This document shows, piece after piece, positions 55,377-63,950 of a stretch of DNA of 64,000 nucleotides (its first letter is position 1; each line of letters begins with the position of its first letter). The stretch comes from Termitidicoccus mucosus. Lineage in GTDB: Bacteria > Verrucomicrobiota > Verrucomicrobiia > Opitutales > Opitutaceae. The position numbers and the translations under genes were made by a program. The stretch is from the NCBI RefSeq assembly GCF_038725785.1, contig NZ_CP109796.1, forward strand, positions 2,604,001 through 2,668,000. The letters run 5' to 3'. A model generated the notes under the pieces. The model saw nothing but the letters and a program-made list of their open reading frames with translations. It ran no database searches and had not been told where the DNA came from.

Positions 55377-56222
55377 TCAACCATTCAACTCGCGAATCAG
55401 CGCGGCGGGATCGCGCGCTTTCATCAAGGCCTCCCCGACCAGCACGGCGTGCGCCCCGGCGGCACGGACCCGGGCCGCGTCCGCGCCGGTGAAGATGCCG
55501 CTCTCGCTGACCGCGATCACGTCGCGCGGGAATTGCGGGATGAGCCGTTCGCTGAGGGCGAGGTCGGTCTTGAAAACGGAGAGGTCGCGGTTGTTGACAC
55601 CAATGATGCGCGCGCCGTGGCGGAGGGCGCGCGCGAGTTCGTCCTCGTGGTGAATCTCGAAAAGCGCGTCGAGCCCGGCGGCGCGGGCGGCGGCGTGGAG
55701 CGTCTCGATTTCGCCGTCGTCGAGCGCACGCACGATGATGAGGATGGCGCCGGCCCCGGCCTCGCGCGCCTCGGCGACCTGCACGGGATGCACCATGAAA
55801 TCCTTGCGGATAATGGGCGGACACGGCGCGCCGCCAGCTTCATCTCCTGCCACTTGCCACTTGTCACTTGTCACTTCGCTGTCGCCGCCGCGCAGCGCGG
55901 CGGCGACAGCGCGCAGATCGTCGAGCGTGCCGCCGAAATACTTGTGGTCGGTCAGCACCGACATCGCGCTGGCGGCGGATTGGTAGCGGCGGGCCTGCGC
56001 GGGCGCGGAGGCGTTCTCGGCGATGGCTCCGGCGGAGGGCGAGCGGCGCTTGATCTCGGCAATGACGGCGGTCTTCCCGTCGGCGCGGCGCAACGCGGCG
56101 GCGAACGACGGCGGCGCGGGCAGGCGGGCGTTGAGCGCGGCGAGTTCGCCGAGGGAGACGGGGCGGACGAGCGGCGCAATCTCGCGGCGCTTCCAAGCCA
56201 TGATTTCGGTGAGTTTGTCCAT
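55377..56222 (-). CDS. trpC: indole-3-glycerol phosphate synthase with repeat-encoded insert
   Basis: The product is 281 residues from ATG at 56222 (MDKLTEIMAWKRREIAPLVR). This TIM-barrel enzyme of tryptophan synthesis shows AEIKRRSPSAG (catalytic lysine), SVLTDHKYFGGTLDDL, IIRKDFMVHP, GVNNRDLSVF, and VSESGIFTGAD. Between TLDDLRAVAAA and PPIIRKDF, where the family has only two or three residues, about 22 extra residues appear (including [17 protein letters not shown]). They are encoded by a heptamer array and palindrome. Other trp genes are not in the window. Confidence 0.95.
   Translation of the reverse strand: MDKLTEIMAWKRREIAPLVRPVSLGELAALNARLPAPPSFAAALRRADGKTAVIAEIKRRSPSAGAIAENASAPAQARRYQSAASAMSVLTDHKYFGGTLDDLRAVAAALRGGDSEVTSDKWQVAGDEAGGAPCPPIIRKDFMVHPVQVAEAREAGAGAILIIVRALDDGEIETLHAAARAAGLDALFEIHHEDELARALRHGARIIGVNNRDLSVFKTDLALSERLIPQFPRDVIAVSESGIFTGADAARVRAAGAHAVLVGEALMKARDPAALIRELNG
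55849..55911. repeat. in-frame 63-base repeat element inside trpC
   Basis: Four perfect-period heptamers (GCCACTT, GCCACTT, GTCACTT, GTCACTT; 55849-55876) are followed by a perfect 15-bp hairpin (55877-55891 with 55897-55911, loop GCAGC). The length of 63 bases is 21 codons, which keeps the frame. Confidence 0.93.
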
Positions 56223-56309
56223 CGGCAGAGATTTGGAGAAAACACGGAAGCGCGCCGAAAGAAAGCTCTGTTTTTCGGGCGCGCTTCCGTGTATGAGTCG
56301 CGTCCACAC

Positions 56310-57011
56310 ATGAGTGCCATCAACGAACTTCGCCAGACCATCGCCCGCCTGCGCGCGCCCGGCGGCTGCCCCTGGGACCGGGAGCAGACGCATGCGTCGC
56401 TGACCCGCTGCCTGATCGACGAATGCAGCGAGTTGCTCGAAACCATCGACGCGCTCGACATGCCGCACATGCGCGAGGAACTCGGCGACGTGCTCATCCA
56501 GGTGGTGTTTCACGCGCAGCTCGCCGAGGAGTCCGGCCACTTCGACCTCGACGACGTGGCGCGTGAGGTGAACGAAAAGCTCATCCGCCGGCATCCGCAT
56601 GTGTTTGGCGACAACCGGCTCGACACCTCCGAACAGGTGCTGGTCAAGTGGGAGCAGATCAAGGCGCAGGAAAAGGCGGCGAAGGCCGCCGCCGCGGGCG
56701 CGAACGGAAACGCGCAGCCGGAACGCGAAAAAGTCTTCAAGGACATGCCGCCGCGCCTGCCGGCGCTGATGTTTGCCGAGGCGGTGTGGAAACAAATCCA
56801 GAAGAAAGACCTGCCGCACGACGGCGCGGTCGATTCCGCCCGCGTGGCCGGGCTCGCCGCGACGCTCGACGACGAGGCGCTGGGCCGCGCGCTCTTCGAA
56901 CTCGCCGCCGCCGCCCGCGCGAAAGGGCTCGATCCCGAAGGGGCGCTGCGCCGGCACGCGACGAAGGTGATGAGCGATGTCGAAAAACACCTCCAGCAGC
57001 AAGGCGTCTGA
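56310..57011 (+). CDS. mazG: nucleoside triphosphate pyrophosphohydrolase MazG
   Basis: The product is 233 residues from ATG at 56310. The first MazG domain has RAPGGCPWDREQTHASL and the metal-binding ECSELLE...EELGDVLIQVVFHAQ helices; RRHPHVFGD is the family linker. The second domain is shorter. It hydrolyses (d)NTPs, including ppGpp-related or damaged nucleotides in other species. It is divergent from trpC, and its end overlaps xerC by 35 bases. Confidence 0.94.
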   Translation: MSAINELRQTIARLRAPGGCPWDREQTHASLTRCLIDECSELLETIDALDMPHMREELGDVLIQVVFHAQLAEESGHFDLDDVAREVNEKLIRRHPHVFGDNRLDTSEQVLVKWEQIKAQEKAAKAAAAGANGNAQPEREKVFKDMPPRLPALMFAEAVWKQIQKKDLPHDGAVDSARVAGLAATLDDEALGRALFELAAAARAKGLDPEGALRRHATKVMSDVEKHLQQQGV

Positions 57012-57963
57012 GGAAAACGGCCGCACCGCGGCCACAGGGCCCGCCGTGCCGGACGCCGTGGCCGCGGAGTGGCTGCATCCATTTCTTGAATACATGGAGA
57101 AGGAGCGCCGCTACTCGCGCCACACGCTGCGCAACTACCGGCAGGCGTTCGAGGATTTCTGGCGCTGGCTCGCGGATTCCGGCCTCGCCGCGCGCGGGCT
57201 GGGCGCGCTCGCCACGCGCGACCTGCGCGACTTCGTCATCGAGGCGCAGCGCCGCTTCGACCGCCGCACGCTGCACAACCACGCGTCCGGCCTGCGCGCG
57301 TTCTACAAATACTGGCTGCGCCACGGCAAGGTGACGCGCAACCCGTTCGTCGGCGTGCCGCTGCCGCGCCTCGAAAAGCGCCTGCCGAAGTTCCTCACCG
57401 AGGAACAGATGCGCCTGCTGCTCGACGGTCCGGCGCGCCTGCTCGAAAACGAGGCCATCGACCCGTTCACCGCCTGCCGCGACCGGCTCGTGATGGAGCT
57501 CCTCTACGGCGCGGGCCTGCGCGTGAGCGAACTGACCGCGCTCAACCACGGCGACATCGACCAGACCTCCGGCGTCGCGCGCGTGCTCGGCAAAGGCCGC
57601 AAGGAGCGCCTCTGCCCGCTGGGCAAGGTCGCGCTGGCCGTGCTCAGGCAATTCAAGGCCGCCCACGCCCGCGACACCTCGCCGACCGCGCCCGTGGTGG
57701 TCACGGCGAAGCACGGGCGCATGCCCGTCCGCCAGGTGCAGCTTTTGTTGAAACGCTACCTCGCGCTGGCCGGGCTGCCGCCGGACATTTCCCCGCACAA
57801 GCTCCGCCACAGCTATGCCACCCATCTCCTCAACGCCGGGGCCGACCTGCGCCTCGTGCAGGAATTGCTCGGCCACGCGAGCCTGAACACCACGCAGGTC
57901 TATACCCACGTGAGCGTCGCGCGCCTGAAGGAAATTTACCAGAAGGCGCATCCGCGCGCGTAA
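56977..57963 (+). CDS. xerC: tyrosine site-specific recombinase XerC/XerD
   Basis: The product is 328 residues with an N-terminal SAM-like core-binding domain (FLEYMEKERRYSRHTLRNYR) and a C-terminal catalytic domain. The catalytic set is visible: Arg in GAGLRVSEL, Lys in GKGRKERLCPL, HKLRHSYATHLL (His-Arg), LGHASL (His) and the tyrosine in TQVYTHVSV. It resolves chromosome dimers at dif. The start lies within mazG (35-base overlap), so translation is coupled. No dif site, phage or integron genes are adjacent, so it is read as the housekeeping enzyme. C or D cannot be decided. Confidence 0.9.
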   Translation: MSKNTSSSKASEENGRTAATGPAVPDAVAAEWLHPFLEYMEKERRYSRHTLRNYRQAFEDFWRWLADSGLAARGLGALATRDLRDFVIEAQRRFDRRTLHNHASGLRAFYKYWLRHGKVTRNPFVGVPLPRLEKRLPKFLTEEQMRLLLDGPARLLENEAIDPFTACRDRLVMELLYGAGLRVSELTALNHGDIDQTSGVARVLGKGRKERLCPLGKVALAVLRQFKAAHARDTSPTAPVVVTAKHGRMPVRQVQLLLKRYLALAGLPPDISPHKLRHSYATHLLNAGADLRLVQELLGHASLNTTQVYTHVSVARLKEIYQKAHPRA

Positions 57964-58067
57964 TTGGCGCCGCCCGGACGGCGTCTTGCATGCCGTGCGA
58001 TCCAAAACGCCGCCCGTCACTTGACCTCGCCGGGCAGGGAATGCACTTTCCATCCTTTCATCGCTCA

Positions 58068-59345
58068 ATGCCCCCGCCTCCGACCACCATCGCCCGCCAG
58101 CCCTTCCACGGGATGACCAAGCCCATCGGCTCGGTCTGCAACCTCGATTGCACGTATTGCTTCTACCTCGAAAAAGCGCGCCTCTACGAGGGACAGGGCG
58201 GACGGCGCATGAGCCGGGAGGTGCTGGTCGCCTACGTCCGCGACTACATCGCGTCGCAGCCGGGACGCGAAGTTCACTTCGCGTGGCAGGGCGGCGAGCC
58301 GACGCTGGCGGGGCTCGACTTTTTCCGCGAGGCGGTGGAACTGCAAAAACGCTTCGGCGTGGGCCGCGTCATCCACAACGCCTTCCAGACCAATGGCACC
58401 CTGCTCGATGACGAGTGGGGCGGGTTTCTGGCGAAAAACAATTTCCTCGTCGGCATCAGCGTGGACGGCCCGCGCGACATTCACGACGGCTACCGCGTGG
58501 ACAAGGGGCAGAAGCCGACCTTCGACCGCGTGATGAATGGCGTGGACGTGCTCAAGCGCCACAAGGTCGAGTTCAACACGCTCACGACCGTGCACAAAAA
58601 AAACTCGCGCCGCGGCGTGGATGTTTACCGCTTCCTGCGCGAGATCGGCTCGGGCTACATCCAGTTCATCCCCATCGTCGAGCGTTCCGCCGAGGCGACC
58701 GAGGCGGCGGCGTCCGGCCTGTGGCTGTCCCCGCCGCCGGACCATCCCGACGCCGACGAATTCGACTCGCAGGTGACGGAGTGGAGCGTGCGCCCGAAGG
58801 ATTACGGCGATTTTCTGTGCTCGATTTTCGACGAGTGGGTGCAGCGCGACGTGGGCCGCTTTTTCGTGCAGCAATTCGACGCCGCCCTCGCCAACTGGGC
58901 GGGGGAGCCGGCGGGCATCTGCGTGTTTTCCGAGAAATGCGGGCGCGCCGTCGCGGTCGAGCACAACGGCGACGTGTATTCGTGCGACCACTACGTTTAT
59001 CCGCATTACAAGCTGGGCAACCTGCTGAACACCTCGATGGGCGCGATGATCGACTCGCCCGGCCAGCAGGCGTTTGGCGACGCCAAGGCCGATTCGCTCC
59101 CGCGGTATTGCCGCGAGTGCGCTGTGCGCTTTGCCTGTCACGGCGAATGCCCCAAGCATCGCTTCCTCACGACGCCGCACGGCGAGCCGGGGCTGAACTA
59201 CCTTTGCGGCGCATACAAGAAATTCTTCACCCACATTGACTCGGCGATGCGCACGATGTCGGCGCTGCTTTCCGCCGGCCAGGCCCCGGCGGCCATCATG
59301 CAGATCCCCCGCGGCCAGTGGCTGCGCGCGGCCAAAGGGCGGTGA
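58068..59345 (+). CDS. radical SAM anaerobic sulfatase-maturase-like enzyme
   Basis: The product is 425 residues from ATG at 58068; ATG at 58041 is an alternative. The radical SAM cluster CNLDCTYC (Cys24, 28, 31) is followed by YLEK, WQGGEPTLAG and SVDGPRDIHD. A C-terminal SPASM-type cysteine set (CVFSEKCGRAVAVEHNGDVY, then CDHYVYPHYKLGN, CRECAVRFACHGECPKHR) holds auxiliary clusters. This is the anSME pattern, which converts a sulfatase Ser or Cys to formylglycine. No sulfatase lies in the window, so its target is elsewhere. Confidence 0.92.
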   Translation: MPPPPTTIARQPFHGMTKPIGSVCNLDCTYCFYLEKARLYEGQGGRRMSREVLVAYVRDYIASQPGREVHFAWQGGEPTLAGLDFFREAVELQKRFGVGRVIHNAFQTNGTLLDDEWGGFLAKNNFLVGISVDGPRDIHDGYRVDKGQKPTFDRVMNGVDVLKRHKVEFNTLTTVHKKNSRRGVDVYRFLREIGSGYIQFIPIVERSAEATEAAASGLWLSPPPDHPDADEFDSQVTEWSVRPKDYGDFLCSIFDEWVQRDVGRFFVQQFDAALANWAGEPAGICVFSEKCGRAVAVEHNGDVYSCDHYVYPHYKLGNLLNTSMGAMIDSPGQQAFGDAKADSLPRYCRECAVRFACHGECPKHRFLTTPHGEPGLNYLCGAYKKFFTHIDSAMRTMSALLSAGQAPAAIMQIPRGQWLRAAKGR

Positions 59346-59466
59346 CCGCGCCACGCTGCCGCCCCGGGCAATTCCCCTTCCCGCCCGGGAACCCATCATC
59401 GACGCAGGGCTTCGCAAGTGAGGCCCCGTATGGCAGGCGTTTTGAAAAACGAACGGGACAAAACAC

Positions 59467-59494
59467 GAGGCAATGTAAGGTTACATTGCCTCGG
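59467..59494. repeat. perfect 28-base palindrome between convergent genes
   Basis: Two 13-base arms (59467-59479 and 59482-59494) surround GG; the core reads GCAATGTAAGGTTACATTGC. It lies just before the stop codon of the Agl23-like gene. There is no flanking T-run, so it may be a protein-binding site or a Rho-type hairpin. It does not match the heptamer family. Confidence 0.85.
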
Positions 59495-59505
59495 GACTTG
59501 ACCCT

Positions 59506-61224
59506 CTAATGGTGTGAAATGCGCGCATAGTAGCCGGGGCGAAGCTCGACGAGAACATCCCCGGGATGCGCGGCCGGCGGCGGCGCATAACCGCAGCGGA
59601 CCACGAGGGCAAACGGACTCAGGTCTCCCGGCGCCTCGAACTCCTCGTAATAGCCGGTGTCATCGCGGCGGGCGCGAAAATACCACGGGACGGGCCAGTA
59701 GTCGTCACCGATCACGGCGGCGAGTTCGCCGGGCTTGAGCGACGCGACGGCGTGGCTCAGCGCGACATCGGCCCCGGGCAGCGTGGGGGCGTAAACCACG
59801 GGCAGCGCCGGGTCGGTGGCGCGGGCTCGGGTCACATCGCGGAGCTGCGGGGTCACGCCGAACAACAAAACCAGCAGGCTCGCCGCGACACCGAGGGATC
59901 GCCACGGCCCGCCGTCCGGACGGCGCCCGGTCATCCACGCCAGGCCGCAGCCGGCCAGCGGCGCAAGGCCCGCCACGGGGACGAGCATGAGCCAGGGCGT
60001 CTTGTAACCGATGATTGAATACACCGCGATCTGCACAACCGACGACAGCGCGAGAAAGGAGGGCAATGCGGGGGCGGCGGACGCTGGCGGGCTTGATGGG
60101 GCGGCGGCGTCCCCGCCGCCGGACGGGCCGGCAGGCCCGCCAAAACGAATACCGGCGGTTTTTGTCGCGCCAATGGATTGGTCCGGGGCGACGCTTCGCG
60201 TCGTCCGGCGGCGGGGACGCCGCCGCCCCATCAAGCCCGCCGCACCGAGGGCTGCGAAGATGAGGATCGCCCCCTCCCCATACCAGCCGCGCCCGGCGGA
60301 ACGGAACGCCAGGATGTCGGTTAGGTAATACGACCACGGCTTGTCGTGTCCGCCCCCGGTCCGGTATTGGAAAAGCGTCAGCCAGGCGTCGGCGAAGCCG
60401 CGCGGATGCCGCCCGAAATTCGAGTGGAGAAGAAACGACACCGCCAGCGCCACGACGACGGCGAGCGCAAGGCGCGCCGCGCCGGTTTCGCGCAGGAGCC
60501 GCCATATTTTTCGCGGACCCAGCGCCACGGCGGCGACGGCCCAGCTGAAGGCGATGATGCTCCAGGTTTCCTTGGTGGCGTGCAGGCCGCCGAGCGCGAC
60601 GCCCGCGACGATCAGCCAACCGGCGCGCCGTGTTTTCAGGAAACGCGCCGCCGCCAGCGGCACGGCGAGCGCGAGGCAGGCGAGCAGGGTTTCGTGGATC
60701 GCCATGCGGCTGAAATACACGAGCAGCGGGGAGCAGGCCGCCAGCAGCGCGGCGGGCCAGAAGGCGGAGACAGGAGAGCGTGTTTTCGCCATCCCGTCTT
60801 CGATTTTCTGAGAGAACGGGAACGAGGAACGAGACTGATTTTGAGCGCAAAAGGCGGCCAGGACAACGAGCAGCAGGCCCGCGAGCGCAGGTTGCAAGCG
60901 GAATTGCCAAGGTTGCAGTGCGCCCAATTCCTGGACACCGAGCGCGCCCATGAGCGGGAGGTTGATGAAATGGGGCAGCGGGCCGTGGTAATGCGCCGGG
61001 TCGTAGCGGTATTTCCCGTGTTCCAGCAGGTCGGCGAAAATGTAGGCCTGCACGGCCTCGTCGGCGTGCATCGGGCGTTCATCGAGATGCGGGAGGCGAA
61101 GCAACGCGGCGAGCCCCATGACGCAAAAGAGGGTCAGGGATGCGGCCAGCAATCCGGCGCGAACCGGCGGGCGGGCGGGCGCATGCGTCGCTGCCGCCGG
61201 GGTGGCTGGCGCCGGATTGCTCAT
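59506..61224 (-). CDS. Agl23/TIGR03663-like polytopic glycosyltransferase-type protein
   Basis: The product is 572 residues with about ten membrane helices. The first loop has DERPMHADEAVQAYIFADLL and GKYRYDPAHYHGPLPHFINL, the acidic first-loop pattern of GT-C/PMT-like enzymes in the Agl23 (flippase-associated) family. Lipid-linked sugar transfer at the membrane is inferred. Two low-complexity stretches (SRSSFPFSQKIED and GRRRPRRRTTRSVAP...GGGDAAAPSSPP) coincide with repeat DNA and lie between membrane helices. The start at 61224 is supported by a four-base overlap with apbE. Confidence 0.82.
   Translation of the reverse strand: MSNPAPATPAAATHAPARPPVRAGLLAASLTLFCVMGLAALLRLPHLDERPMHADEAVQAYIFADLLEHGKYRYDPAHYHGPLPHFINLPLMGALGVQELGALQPWQFRLQPALAGLLLVVLAAFCAQNQSRSSFPFSQKIEDGMAKTRSPVSAFWPAALLAACSPLLVYFSRMAIHETLLACLALAVPLAAARFLKTRRAGWLIVAGVALGGLHATKETWSIIAFSWAVAAVALGPRKIWRLLRETGAARLALAVVVALAVSFLLHSNFGRHPRGFADAWLTLFQYRTGGGHDKPWSYYLTDILAFRSAGRGWYGEGAILIFAALGAAGLMGRRRPRRRTTRSVAPDQSIGATKTAGIRFGGPAGPSGGGDAAAPSSPPASAAPALPSFLALSSVVQIAVYSIIGYKTPWLMLVPVAGLAPLAGCGLAWMTGRRPDGGPWRSLGVAASLLVLLFGVTPQLRDVTRARATDPALPVVYAPTLPGADVALSHAVASLKPGELAAVIGDDYWPVPWYFRARRDDTGYYEEFEAPGDLSPFALVVRCGYAPPPAAHPGDVLVELRPGYYARISHH
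60086..60241. repeat. perfect 39-bp inverted repeat inside the Agl23-like gene
   Basis: The arms 60086-60124 and 60203-60241 are exact inverted copies with a 78-base spacer. The whole unit is 156 bases, exactly 52 codons, so it keeps the frame. It encodes an Arg-rich then Gly/Ala/Ser/Pro-rich loop between two hydrophobic helices. It resembles the intergenic palindromes at 30553 and 6234 in style (CGTCCCCGCCG core). Confidence 0.95.
60810..60838. repeat. hexamer array inside the Agl23-like gene
   Basis: GAGAAC, GGGAAC, GAGGAAC, GAGACT words with period 6 (one 7) lie in the coding sequence, encoding SRSSFPFS. The intergenic relatives are at 21424 and 30515. Confidence 0.65.
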
Positions 61225-62168
61225 GCGCGGACGGGATGCGCCCCGGGTTCGAGGCGCGCCCATACGCCGGTCCGGTTGCAGAGGTGGAGGCTGCCGTCGG
61301 GATTTTCCACCATGGCGGCGTGGCCCGGGGCGAGGCCGGCGACCACGCCGGCGATTTCATCACGGTTCATGGTCATCCATGCGGTGGAGAGGGCGTCGGC
61401 CGCGGCGGCGGCGGGGGCCAGCGCCCAGGCCCGGATATGCGCATAGGCTTGGGAACGACGGCGCGGGTCGATGATGTGGTTGCCTTGCTCGCCAGTCCCG
61501 GATGCGCCGAGCGCGTAGTCGTGGAGGACGAGCGGCGCGGAGCGGGTTTCGCCCAGGAGATTGACGGGCCAGCCGCCCGTGCCGGGCGCGTCGGATTCGG
61601 CGCCCATCGCGAGGATGGAGCTGCCGCCGGCGCTGAGGAGCGCGTTTTCGATTTCCCACTCGCGGAGCAGGGCGGCGGCGGCATCGAGGGCGAAGCCCTT
61701 GCCGATCGCGCCGAGGTCGAGCGAGGCGCCGGGCTGCGTGACTTCCACGACGAAGTTGCCGGGGGACAGCGCGATGGTGGAGGCGGCGCGTTGGTCGAGA
61801 ATATCCTGAAGGGCGTCCGGCTCCGGGACGACACGGTTTTTCCCCGCGCTTTTGACGAGGTCGGCGGCGGCGCCGATGGTGATGTCGAACGCGCCGCCGG
61901 TGAATTCGTGCAACTGGAGCGCCTGCAACAGGCAGGCGTGGCACTCCTCGCTGATGACCACGTGTTCGCCGGTCGCGGCGTGGTTGATGCGCCAGATGTC
62001 GCTGCCCTCGTGGAAACGGCTGAGCAGGGTTTCGAGCCGGTCGATTTCCGCAAATGCCGCCTGGGCCGCCTGCCGCGCATAGACCGGCTCGGCATGGCGC
62101 ACGCGAAACTCGAAGGTCGTGGCCATGGCCTCGTGGATGAATGCAGACGGCTTGGACGGGAAGGGCAC
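61221..62168 (-). CDS. apbE: FAD:protein FMN transferase (ApbE family)
   Basis: The product has 315 residues. ApbE enzymes attach FMN to Thr/Ser of target proteins such as NqrB/NqrC/RnfG. The family pattern is present: AMATTFEFRVRH at the start, ETLLSRFHEGSDIWRIN, GAFDITIG, SLDLGAIGKGFALDAAA, LLSAGGSSILAMG and NHIIDPRRR. The stretch after HIIDP is somewhat degenerate. No signal peptide or lipobox is seen, so it may be cytoplasmic or use another route. No Nqr/Rnf genes are adjacent. Its stop overlaps the next gene's start. Confidence 0.88.
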   Translation of the reverse strand: MPFPSKPSAFIHEAMATTFEFRVRHAEPVYARQAAQAAFAEIDRLETLLSRFHEGSDIWRINHAATGEHVVISEECHACLLQALQLHEFTGGAFDITIGAAADLVKSAGKNRVVPEPDALQDILDQRAASTIALSPGNFVVEVTQPGASLDLGAIGKGFALDAAAALLREWEIENALLSAGGSSILAMGAESDAPGTGGWPVNLLGETRSAPLVLHDYALGASGTGEQGNHIIDPRRRSQAYAHIRAWALAPAAAAADALSTAWMTMNRDEIAGVVAGLAPGHAAMVENPDGSLHLCNRTGVWARLEPGAHPVRA

Positions 62169-62219
62169 GGTTAATTTTCGGCTTTTTGGCAGAGCGGAAG
62201 CCGCTTCGCGGCCAAGGAT

Positions 62220-62660
62220 TCAGCTTTTCTTGTGCGGCACGATGATGACGGGACAGGTGGCCTTGCGCAGGATGCCCTGCGTGGTGCTGCCGATGAGCAG
62301 GTCATAGATGGCGGTGTGGCCATGCGAGCCCATCACGATATAGTCGGCCTTGTGAAGAGCGGCCTGCTCAAGGATTTGCGCCTGGGCGGGACCGCTGACC
62401 TGCACGACCTCCACGTTGCTCACGCGCTGGCGAATCCCGGCGCTGAGTTCCGCCAGGCGGCGCGCGGCGTGCTTCTCGCTGGAGGCGATGGATTCCTGGA
62501 AGTTTTCCATGGTCAGCCCGTAGTCGCTGGTGAGGATAAAGGGCTGGACAACATGAAGCAGCACAATGCGGCCGTTCATGGACAGGGCCAACTCGCAGGC
62601 GGCGTCGATGACGGAGTCGGTGGCCTTGGAGAAGTCGATGGGGGCAATTATCGTTTTCAT
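62220..62660 (-). CDS. universal stress protein (UspA family), second copy
   Basis: The product has 146 residues (MKTIIAPIDFSKATDSVIDA). The ATP-binding signature MGSHGHTAIYDLLIGSTTQG (G-x2-G-x9-G-S) and the C-terminal CPVIIVP strand are typical. It is a stand-alone gene 51 bases upstream of apbE on the same strand. Role in stress or metal/redox signalling is not determinable. Confidence 0.93.
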   Translation of the reverse strand: MKTIIAPIDFSKATDSVIDAACELALSMNGRIVLLHVVQPFILTSDYGLTMENFQESIASSEKHAARRLAELSAGIRQRVSNVEVVQVSGPAQAQILEQAALHKADYIVMGSHGHTAIYDLLIGSTTQGILRKATCPVIIVPHKKS

Positions 62661-62865
62661 GACATCCAGAGTGTAAGCGAATCCCGGGTGGTTGGCGACT
62701 TATAAATTCCTTCATTTTCCCTCTTTGGGAAACCTCCCCATGCTCTCGCAAAATCTTCATGAAACTACCTGCAGATTGATTTCATCTTTGCATCCGGGGG
62801 AACCCGGCACACAACCTGTTTGACGCACGGCAGGCGTCTCATTCCAGCTTCGAGCGCGTCCTTGC

Positions 62866-63930
62866 ATGTCCACGTTCGCACAAAATCTCTACAGTATTTT
62901 CATCGCCCGCTATATCGACTGGCTGGGTGTCCGGCATCGCCGTCCGCTCATGCTGTTTTTCCGCGATGGGGGGATCGGCGACATCCTGTGCACCCTGCCG
63001 GCGGCGGTTGCGCTGGCCGCGCGCGAGCCCGGGGCCTATAAGATTTACTGCACAAACCCGGCCTTTGTGGCGCTGCCGGCCATGGCCGGACGTTTTGACC
63101 GGGTGCTCGGCATCAAATGCAACGATCTCGTCGCGTCCATCGTCGCGTCGCGGCACCGGGTCCATCGCTTTCATTATCCGGACGAGCTGCCCGGGCAGGC
63201 GTCCCGGACCAACCTCGTCGACGAGCTGGCCGCGTCGGTGGGCCTGCCGGCCGGAACGCCTTGGCCGCGCCTGCATCTCGGTCCGCCGTCCCGCCGCGTG
63301 GGCGCGGTGCTCAAGACCGTGGGCTCCTCCCTGTCCGCCCACGCCGGCAGGTCCTTTGTCTGTATCCATACCGGCCCTACATGGAAGGCCCGCGAGTGGC
63401 CGCGCGCGCACTGGGCCAGGCTCGTGCAGTTGCTGCGGGAGAGGTTCGGCTGCCAGGTGATCCAGCTCGGCGCGAGCCAGCATTTCCGCGACGGCCCGCG
63501 CGCGGAGCCGGCCGTGGCGGGCGCGCTCGATTGCCGCGACAAGCTCAACCTGGCCGACAGCCTGCAACTTGTCTCGCGCAGCAGCATGCTCATCGGCGTC
63601 GACTCGGGCATGATTCACGGCGCGATCGCGCTCGGCGTGCCGGCCGCCGGGCTTTTCGGCCCCACCTCGGGCGAAGTGCGGCTGCCCAAGAGCGAACGCA
63701 TCATCACGCTTTCCGCGCCGGACTTGCCCTGCCTCGGCTGCCACCACCGCCACCCGCGCCTGCACTGGCAAAGCGGCTGCCCGCATGATGTCCGCTGCAT
63801 GGCGGCCATCACGCCGGAGCGGGTGCTGGCCGCCGCCGAGTCGCTTTTAAGGGGCCAGGACGGGAGGAGCCGGGAGCCGGAGGAGTCAAGGAATCGGAGC
63901 GCCGGGGGCTTTGCCTCCTTTAACTCCTGA
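62866..63930 (+). CDS. glycosyltransferase family 9 (heptosyltransferase-like)
   Basis: The product has 354 residues. The GT9 pattern is clear: LFFRDGGIGDILCTLPAA near the start, FVCIHTGPTWKAREWPRAHW, VIQLGAS, and LIGVDSGMIHGAIALGVPAAGLFGPT (nucleotide-sugar site). C-terminal cysteines (CLGCHH, CPHDVRC) follow. It probably adds a sugar such as heptose to the LPS core. The last 20 residues (GRSREPEESRNRSAGGFA) are encoded by repeat DNA and look like a read-through extension. Confidence 0.9.
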   Translation: MSTFAQNLYSIFIARYIDWLGVRHRRPLMLFFRDGGIGDILCTLPAAVALAAREPGAYKIYCTNPAFVALPAMAGRFDRVLGIKCNDLVASIVASRHRVHRFHYPDELPGQASRTNLVDELAASVGLPAGTPWPRLHLGPPSRRVGAVLKTVGSSLSAHAGRSFVCIHTGPTWKAREWPRAHWARLVQLLRERFGCQVIQLGASQHFRDGPRAEPAVAGALDCRDKLNLADSLQLVSRSSMLIGVDSGMIHGAIALGVPAAGLFGPTSGEVRLPKSERIITLSAPDLPCLGCHHRHPRLHWQSGCPHDVRCMAAITPERVLAAAESLLRGQDGRSREPEESRNRSAGGFASFNS

Positions 63931-63950
63931 CTCCCTCTCATCCCGGCTCC
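63862..63950. repeat. inverted heptamer-like arrays at the end of the GT9 gene
   Basis: GGAGCCG-type units (63865-63890) face CTCCTGA/CTCCCTC and CCCGGCTCC (63917-63950), with CGCCGGGGGC between. The stop codon lies in the right arm. The remaining bases to 64000 hold nothing I can assign. Confidence 0.75.

Noticed and set aside
56977-57963. Phage or island integrase
   Set aside because: The sequence matches housekeeping Xer recombinases, it overlaps mazG, and there are no attachment sites, excisionase or cargo genes.
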